DNA of 26,116 bases from Chromera velia (taxonomy: Eukaryota > Sar > Chromeraceae): positions 1 through 26,116 of the forward strand of contig JAHBMJ010001788.1 of NCBI GenBank assembly GCA_018398765.1, written 5' to 3'. Positions 20,701 through 26,116 of this stretch are shown here, piece by piece. A program made the translations under genes and the position numbers. The first letter of the stretch is position 1. The number at the start of each line of letters is the position of its first letter. The notes below the pieces were generated by a model, which did no database searches, was not told where the DNA came from, and was given only the letters and a program-made list of their open reading frames with translations.

Positions 20701-20924
20701 GCCCATCCACTCTAGAAAAATTGGTAAGGGGTCTTCAGCTTGGGAATATTTAGTATTGAAGACTAGAGAAAATCAGCCTTCGATGGGTCAGATGTTTTGA
20801 TTTCAGCAGTGTTTTTTGCTTTATTTGAGCCTTTGTGGGAAAGTGTGGCAAAGGGGGGGCAAAAAAGGGAAAATTTGGTAGGGGTCTTAAAGTTCTGGTA
20901 CCAAAAATTCCCGAGTGGATGGGC
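20701..20924. repeat. Inverted repeat about 220 bp across (MITE-like or fold-back)
   Basis: The 24-bp arm at 20701-20724 (starting GCCCATCCACTC) is matched in inverted orientation at 20901-20924 (ending GAGTGGATGGGC), about 19 of 24 positions by eye. A direct copy of the adjoining AAAAATTGGTAAGGGGTCTT segment (from about 20716) also occurs near 20870-20887. The layout suits a small non-autonomous DNA transposon or a folded-back repeat. No clear target-site duplication was identified. Confidence 0.5.
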
Positions 20925-21198
20925 TACGTATCCAGATAGACGGCTTCAAACAAATCTTAACAAACAAAAAAGGAGTTGTTGAAGAGTAAGGAGAGCCTTC
21001 TTTTAGATCTAAAGATAGAAAAACTACTTGTACTAGCCGCGTAGATCCTTGCAGGTGGCTCAGGAGGGTATGGAAAGACAAGCTAGTCTGGATGGACATC
21101 ATGAATTAAGCCGGGTCTGACTTAGTCAAAAAAAGAGGGTCTGGGGTTAAGAATCGCACCTGTCCGACTCTGTCTGTATTTCTCTCATTCTTCACTAG

Positions 21199-21309
21199 AT
21201 TCTTCAAAGCCAAATCTAAACCAAAAGCCAAAGCCAAAGCCTCCCCTCCACCCCAAGCAGCCCGCATTAAACTAGAGGAGTTTCTAGGGAAGAAAGACGA
21301 CATACTGAG
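21199..21309 (+). other. Exon-like fragment encoding Lys/Ala/Pro-rich peptide
   Basis: A pyrimidine-rich stretch ending CACTAG precedes an open segment that encodes FFKAKSKPKAKAKA, then RIKLEEFLGKKDDILR, ending at a strong GTACGT donor. It sits in otherwise non-coding AT-rich DNA. Its acceptor does not fit the GCAG pattern of the large gene. It could be a fragment of a captured or dead gene, or chance. The opposite strand is also open. Confidence 0.2.
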
Positions 21310-21850
21310 GTACGTCGACTTTCAAGTCGGACTTCGAGTGAGACAAAGTCTGCAAGGAGCCTGCTCTCTTCTCTTCTTTCTCCTCTTCTTCTTTCTCTTC
21401 TTCCTCTTTTTTATCCTCCGTTGTCATTTTGTGTGGGGGGGTGAGCTAGGGGGTGAGTGAAGAAGAGAGCTAGGTATGACGGGGCTGGGCTCTGAGCCTT
21501 GAGATCAGGCCCTCACTTATCCTCACTTGCCCTTGCTCAGAGGAAAAATGCAAATTAAAAAAAACCTTCTTTTGTTTCATTCTTTCTTCTTTTTCTTTTT
21601 CATGAAAATGTACCATTTGTGGTTGCTTTCTTCATGAGTTTGCTCTAAAGGGGTATCATGCAGTTTGAAGGTTTTATGGTCCATATAGGGACAGAACTGG
21701 ACTACAGTGGTAACAGTGCAGCACGCAACCGGTGCCAAACATATTCACACATTGGACAAGTAAACAACGTTGCTTAAATTAAGAAAAGAAACCCAGAAAA
21801 AGACTGAAGTCATGAGACAGTCAGAGACATATAGTCTTTAATTGTCATAT

Positions 21851-21941
21851 CAATCAATCAATCAATCATATTTTTTATTTTTACTTTTTATCGCGTTTTC
21901 ACTGATATTTCTAATAATCAATCAATCAATCAATCAATATT
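21851..21941 (+). repeat. Two ATCA tetranucleotide tracts
   Basis: CAATCAATCAATCAATCAT at about 21851-21869 and a similar run at about 21914-21939, separated by AT-rich DNA. Probably one microsatellite interrupted or duplicated. Confidence 0.85.
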
Positions 21942-22078
21942 TTAAGTTGTTTCACATAGTAAAAATCAATGTAGCAAATCTATATCATAAAAAGCTTTTA
22001 GACCTTGATTAAGGCGCCTTTTAGCCGTTAGAAACACTAGAAATCAACCCTAGAAACCTAGTTGTTATATAGTAAACG

Positions 22079-22165
22079 GTACACCTTATTTTGCACCTGT
22101 TTTGCACTTGATTTAAGGTGCAAACTTGTTTTTACACCAGCATCAGCACATTATGCACCTTTTCT
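22079..22165. repeat. TGCACC motif cluster 3, at the right edge of the AT-rich island
   Basis: It contains CACCTGTTTTGCACTTGATT, matching cluster 2 except for one base, followed by TAAGGTGCAAACTTG, again similar to cluster 2, and ending with ATGCACCTTTT. Its position at the composition boundary suggests it may mark the end of an inserted block. Confidence 0.6.
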
Positions 22166-22179
22166 CAGCCTTATTCATG

Positions 22180-23262
22180 TCCACAGGAAGTGGGGCCGGG
22201 GAAAAAGACGGGATGCGACAAGGAGAAGAGTGAGGGCAAAGCTGCCGCCTCTTGTCTCTTCGGGGCTCTTTTTCTGAAGTCTGCAGTGCTCTCTCTCTTT
22301 CCCCTCTTCTTTTTATTCTTGTTCTTGTTCTCCTTCTTCTTCTTCTCCCCTCTCTCTCAGCTCTCTCTGCCGCCTTCCTCCTTGTTCCCGGTCGTCGTGT
22401 GTAGCAAGAAAAGAGAAAAAGGAGGGGGGGGAGGACGGGGTGAGAGATAATTTGTGGAGACAGGTGGGAGATTCCCCACTCCGATAGCACGGCTGCGTTC
22501 GGAAGGGGTGAAGAACCCTTACATCACTTCCTTTTCTGCGCGTGCTGCTCCAGGGGCACCGCCACCATCTCATATGTCCTTGACTCGAATTCCTTCAGGT
22601 CTTTTGTTCGGCCGGTTGGCTTGTAGGAGTCACTGTGTTGGTTACATTTCCTTCCATCCATCTATCCATTTATCTGGCTAAATTCTTTTCTGCTAGCCCT
22701 TCCCCTTCTTCACCTCCGATGGAAGTCTGCAGCAAACAGAAACCCGGAAAACAAAAGGAGACAGGTAAGAAGGCAGAAAAGATGGATGGAAGGAAGGAAT
22801 TAAGGAAGGATGAAGACAACTGAAACTTTAAGAAAAAAAGGACTGAATGGAGGGTGAGAAATCCGTGAAACGTCGGAAACAGAACTGCAGGGCCCCATGC
22901 GCAAAGGTAGAGAAAGAGATGGATTCCGAACTTTAAGCCCGGCCTGTTTCTTTGGCACCGTATACACACAATGGCAGTGTATTACGGCACGAAGAAAAGC
23001 GACACGAGCAGAGGAACAGAGGAAGGAACCCAGGCCAAAAATAAACCAAGAGAAAATTGATAGACTCAGCCAAAAGAAAAAAGGGGCAGGGGGGGCTAAT
23101 TGCATAATGAAAATACAACCACAAGGGGGCAGGGGGAAGAGATGGTACACACAGCAAAAAAGAAAAAGAAACGAAAAATTGAATAAAAAAAACTGAGGGG
23201 GGAAAGAAAGGTTGAAAAAAACTTCAAGAAAGGGGAGGAACTTCAATCATGCTGACAGTGTA
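22180..23262. other. No gene seen; purine-rich on the plus strand in the right half
   Basis: The left part is CT-rich on plus (about 22288-22376). From about 22740 the plus strand is A/G-rich, so the minus strand is T/C-rich. This would suit a 3' UTR or intron of a minus-strand gene that includes the Pro/Gly/Tyr-rich fragment to the right. No conserved coding sequence is recognised. Confidence 0.35.
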
Positions 23263-23263
23263 G

Positions 23264-23656
23264 TTATAGTTCCATACTGGTACAGGCTGAGACTGGTGAG
23301 GAGGAACGGGCTACGGCATGCCTCCGGGAGGGGCAGAGGGTATCGGTGTACCTCCAGCGTTGGCATACGTTGGCAGCAGCAGCAGAAGCTAGAGCAGAAG
23401 GCACCTGGTGCTGATTTTTTGGGTCTACTGCTGCTGCTGCTGGCTTTTCCCTTTTTCTTTGGGTTCTTTGATCCCTGTCTCCTCCTCCGTCTCCAGTTGT
23501 GCCTCCGATCTCTCCCGCCGGGGGGGGGGATGGGCGTTTGCGTTTCACCAACCACTTCGAGGGCCAAGGGTAATACCCATAAGGCACCCCCCCAGGGGTG
23601 TATGCGAATGGAGGAGGGAAGCCGTAATCATACGCAGTGGGAGGAGGCCCCCCTGC
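23264..23656 (-). pseudogene. Pro/Gly/Tyr-rich coding fragment, possibly a broken or incompletely spliced gene
   Basis: Read on the minus strand, 23656 down to 23264 is one open frame. It starts AGGPPPTAYDYGFPPPF, continues AYTPGGVPYGYYPWPSKW, then becomes basic and Gly/Asp-rich. The Tyr/Gly/Pro composition is like the disordered tails of RNA-binding proteins and is unlike the surrounding simple repeats. The same frame is interrupted by an in-frame TAG at 23657-23659; just upstream of it the frame again reads as Pro/Gly/Ser-rich protein. A second Pro/Gly-rich piece (YANAGGTPIPSAPPGGMP) lies in another frame near 23311-23370. Either short introns are unrecognised or this is a decayed gene. Function unknown. 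Confidence 0.3.
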
Positions 23657-23740
23657 CTAGGGGGGGAGTATGGGGCCCCCTCTCTCCTTGAAGGGGTGAG
23701 AAGGAAGTGGGGATGCCACGTTCGATGCTCCTCCAGGGTT

Positions 23741-24900
23741 TTGCGGAAGGAATTTGTGTTCTCCTTGTCTATAAGAAGGAATGAATGCAGAGAGGGATCT
23801 TTGCCCTTCACTGTGTGCAGGAAGAAAGGAATGTATACAGATGGATCTGCGTCTGCAAGGAGGAATGAAAGCAGAGAGAGGGATCTTTGCCCTTCGCTGC
23901 CTGCAAGAAAGGAGTGAATGCTGAGAGAGGGATCTGTGTTCTCCTTGTTTGTAAGAAGGAATGAATGCAGAGAGGGATCTTTGCCCTTCACTATGTGCAG
24001 GAAGAAAGGAATGCGTACAGATGGATCTGTGTCTGCAAAGAGGAATGAATGCAGAGAGAGGGATCTTTACCCTTCACTGTGTGCAGGAAGAAAGGAATGC
24101 GTACAGATGGATCTGTGTCTGCAAGGAGGAATGAATGCAGAGAGAGGGATCTTTGCCCTTCACTGTGTACAGGAAGAAAGGAATACATACACATGGATCT
24201 GCGTCTGCAAGGAGGAATGAATGCAGAGAGAGAGATCTTTGCCCTTCGCTGTGTACAGGAAGAAAGGAATGCATACAGATGGATCTGCGTCTGCAAGGAG
24301 GAATGAATGCAGAGAGAGGGATCTTTGCCCTTCGCTGCCTGCAAGAAAGGAGTGAATGCTGAGAGAGGGATCTGTGTTCTCCTTGTCTGTAAGAAGGAAT
24401 GAGTGCAGAGAGGGATCTTAAATGTTTATCCTTGTCTGGCTGCAAGCATGAAGAAATGCAGAGAGGGATCTTTGCCTTTCACTGTGTACAGGAAGAAAGG
24501 AATGCAGAGGGATCGATCCGTGCCTGCCAGGAGGCATGAATGTGGAGAGGGGGATCCTTTCCCTTTGTTGTCTGCGAACGTCTACGAAGGAATGAGTGTA
24601 GAAAGGGATCTTTGCCCTTTACTGCATGCAAGAGAAAGGAATACAGAGGGATGGATCTGTGTCTGCCAGGAGGAATGAATGTAGAGAAGGGGATTTTTTC
24701 CTGTTTGCTGTGTGCGAACGTTTGTGAAGGAATGAGTGTAGAGAGAGGGGTCTTTTCCCTTTGCTGTCTGCGAACGTTTGCGAAGGAATGAGAGCACAGA
24801 CGGGGATCTTTTCCCGTTGCTGTCTGAACAGGAATGAGTACAGAGGGGGGGATCTTTGCGCTTCGCTGTCTGCAAAAAGCCATGAATACGGAGACGGGGA
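23741..24900. repeat. Minisatellite with higher-order structure (84-86-bp and about 95-bp units)
   Basis: Unit A is 84-86 bp. It starts near GCAGAGAGAGGGATCTTTGC and includes AGGAAGAAAGGAATG and a GATGGATCTG core. Unit B is about 95 bp and includes GTGAATGCTGAGAGAGGGATC and GTGTTCTCCTTG. Starts of the GCAG marker fall at 23787, 23871, 23967, 24051, 24137, 24223, 24309 and 24404, giving the order A-B-A-A-A-A-B. Degenerate copies follow to about 24900. Because 86 is not a multiple of three, the reading frame rotates from unit to unit. Open frames on both strands are therefore a by-product of the repeat and not evidence for a protein. Confidence 0.85.
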
Positions 24901-24971
24901 ATTGTGGCAGCACAAGGATCTACAGACGATCCGAATGGATGAAAGTGCTTTCTCATGATGATCGAGGGTAC

Positions 24972-25201
24972 GAATGTTGCCTCGTTTCGAGGAGCGAAGG
25001 TGTGTCACTGAATGCTGCTTCCTTTCGAAGCGCGAAAGTGTGAATGCTGCCTTGTTCCGAGGAGCAAAGGTGTGAATGTTGCTTCGTTCCAAGGAGCAAA
25101 GATGCGAATGTTACCTCGTTCCGAGGAGCTAAGGTGTGAATGTTGCCTCGTTTCGAGGAGCGATGGTGTGAATGGTGCCTCGTTTCGAGGAGCAAAGGTG
25201 T
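24972..25201. repeat. Minisatellite of 32-bp units with palindromic core, 7 copies
   Basis: Unit starts at 24972, 25010, 25042, 25074, 25106, 25138 and 25170; all spacings are 32 bp except the first (38, a 6-bp insertion). The consensus begins GAATGTTGCCTCGTTTCGAG and ends GAGCAAAGGTGT. Its centre CCTCGTTTCGAGG (or CCTCGTTCCGAGG) is a short hairpin, with paired changes in some copies. No coding role is evident. Confidence 0.9.
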
Positions 25202-25540
25202 GACTTAAAAGAGACGTGAGCATGAACCACGATCGACCTCCGTCCTTCGTTTTCCGAAGGAAGTTGGCTGATGGGTGCTCACGGAGCCGGGAAAACGAAT
25301 CGGACGCTTCCATACGAGGGGGTGACACTGTCCATTCGAATTCACCGACTGATCTCCAGAAGGCTTCTCTTATTCCTCTCATTTTCACCGATCATTGTTG
25401 TTCTTTGTTGTTTTTCATAGTTTTTCATCTGATTTGATTTCTTTCGAATCTTTTTTTGCAGTGAGATGCGGCGACGATGCTCAAATGCCCGGCTCAAGGC
25501 TCTGCAGGCGCCGCCACGCCTTTTCATGCAACACTCCATG
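25202..25540 (+). other. Stretch with possible splice signals, gene uncertain
   Basis: An ATG at 25222 opens a short plus-strand frame starting MNHDRPPSFVFRRKLADG, but it has no good donor. A GTGAGC donor at 25216 could pair with a strong TTTTTTTGCAG acceptor ending at 25462, giving a 247-bp intron of the same style as those in the large gene. What it would join is unclear, since upstream lies the 32-bp array. The minus strand is also open over much of this span (about 25005-25388). Confidence 0.2.
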
Positions 25541-25542
25541 CA

Positions 25543-25609
25543 TGCATGCAACACACGCGCGCATGCAGATCATTGCATGCATATAACTGTTGCATGCAAC
25601 ACACGCGCG
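25543..25609 (+). repeat. 19-bp direct repeat in a TGCATGCA-rich patch
   Basis: TGCATGCAACACACGCGCG occurs at 25543-25561 and 25591-25609. Further TGCATG/GCATGC words lie around it (about 25525-25675), including TGCATGTTGCATG and CAACATGCATGCC. GCATGC is a known AP2-domain binding core in apicomplexans, so a regulatory cluster is possible; otherwise it is a simple repeat. Confidence 0.75.
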
Positions 25610-25643
25610 TTTCATTCAAGTGCATGTTGCATGAATGTGACAG

Positions 25644-25916
25644 TTGCGTACGTGCAACATGCATGCCACAGGCACATGTGTTGCTCAACCAACCGAAATC
25701 GAAGTCCAAACCAGAGTATGGGCAGGAAACCTACACACATATAAGATCACAGGGAGGACAGGGGCAGTAGCAAAGGAGGAAAGAGGAGTGTGGAAGCTGA
25801 AATGGGAGTTCACGCGGAGCCAGACCAAACCAGACAACGGAGCGGGAATGCAGGTTCAGCTGGAACGAACTGCACGTGCGCACGTGCGCAGGCCGGGGTC
25901 GGGCCCTGAGGCGTGA
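25644..25916 (+). CDS. Unrecognised coding-like frame near the right edge
   Basis: From about 25690 the frame reads EIEVQTRVWAGNLHTYKITG, then a stretch containing VWKLKWEFTRSQTKPDNGAG and MQVQLERTARAHVRR, ending at a TGA at 25914-25916. The amino-acid composition is balanced and not repeat-like, with amphipathic strand-like segments, unlike most open frames in this part of the window. It may be part of an exon rather than a complete gene: no convincing start is seen, the upstream part runs through the TGCATGCA patch, and a GCAG followed by GTTCAG near 25850 could be a splice acceptor. I do not recognise a family. Confidence 0.25.
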   Translation: MRTCNMHATGTCVAQPTEIEVQTRVWAGNLHTYKITGRTGAVAKEERGVWKLKWEFTRSQTKPDNGAGMQVQLERTARAHVRRPGSGPEA

Positions 25917-26116
25917 GCGCGACTGAACGCCGATTGCGTCACGCAGAGAATCGTCGCGGACGGAGAATCGGCAAGAGCTGAATAATGACAAAAAGGAGAC
26001 GGGAATAGCAAGGAGAGACAGCAAAGAAATAGATTAACAAGAAGAGAGCAAGCTGTAAAAGCGAGAGACGGCAAGCGAGACGGCCTAAAAGAGTGTTGAA
26101 AAGTGAATCGGTGCAT

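Larger units (their letters stand above)
18300..22180. other. AT-rich island, probably old non-coding repeats
   Basis: Base composition shifts visibly to AT-rich from about 18300 and returns to the GC- and pyrimidine-rich background at about 22180. All open frames are short (75 codons or fewer). I see no reverse transcriptase, integrase, transposase or other recognisable protein. The island carries TGCACC clusters, AT and ATCA microsatellites, a perfect 7-bp hairpin (GTGACAT at 18514-18520 with ATGTCAC at 18532-18538), an 11-G run at 18711-18721 and an inverted repeat at 20701-20924. The simplest reading is nested remnants of non-autonomous elements, but no ends or target duplications could be fixed. 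Confidence 0.5.

Noticed and set aside
18300-22180. Intact or recognisable autonomous transposon or retroelement
   Set aside because: No open frame above about 75 codons and no recognisable reverse transcriptase, integrase or transposase motifs; only short non-coding repeats are visible.
23918-24362. Tandem-repeat protein encoded on either strand
   Set aside because: The 84-86-bp unit is not a multiple of three, so the frame rotates and openness is an effect of the repeat composition.
24972-25201. CRISPR-like array (regular 32-bp periodicity)
   Set aside because: The units are contiguous and similar over their full length, without unique spacers, in a eukaryotic-looking, intron-rich sequence.

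Overview
The window looks like nuclear DNA of a protist with many introns. A chromerid-type alveolate (Chromera or Vitrella-like) or a coccidian relative is my best guess. The guess rests on dense spliceosomal introns, acceptors that all end GCAG, long CT/GT/CTTT microsatellites, TGCATGC-type motifs and a long low-complexity coding tail. No bacterial operon structure, rRNA, tRNA, CRISPR array or intact mobile element was found. The organism is an inference, not a reading.

Positions 501-12459 (+) hold one large gene that I assembled by hand from splice signals and reading-frame continuity. The 19 exons join in phase from an ATG at 501 to a TGA at 12457-12459 and give about 1,860 codons. The predicted protein, in order: an N-terminal domain resembling the non-catalytic MPN fold (CSN6/eIF3f/eIF3h type); an acidic Glu-rich linker; three winged-helix repeats resembling LOTUS/OST-HTH domains; a nucleotidyltransferase of the 2'-5'-oligoadenylate synthetase (OAS)/DZF superfamily with its C-terminal helical lobe; and a roughly 600-residue disordered tail with Lys-rich patches, poly-Pro and four PPG-hydrophobic motifs of the kind GYF domains bind. 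I know of no described protein with this architecture. The OAS-like core keeps the GGSxGKG loop, but the usual D-x-D pair reads D-A-A, so it may be a pseudoenzyme or RNA-binding scaffold. Together the parts suggest an RNA-regulatory or RNA-sensing protein rather than a metabolic enzyme.

Positions 12460-18300 follow the gene and contain microsatellites, homopolymers and purine/pyrimidine-biased DNA; I could not support a gene there. Positions about 18300-22180 form a visibly AT-richer island. It has three dispersed clusters of TGCACC/GGTGCA motifs, AT and ATCA microsatellites, a hairpin, an inverted repeat about 220 bp across and a short GC-rich block, and it is probably built of old non-coding repeats.

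Positions 22180-26116 contain a fragment on the minus strand encoding Pro/Gly/Tyr-rich sequence (23264-23656), a higher-order minisatellite (about 23741-24900, units of 84-86 and about 95 bp), a second minisatellite of 32-bp units with a palindromic core (24972-25201), a TGCATGCA-rich patch with a 19-bp direct repeat, and an unrecognised coding-like stretch on the plus strand near the right edge (25644-25916).
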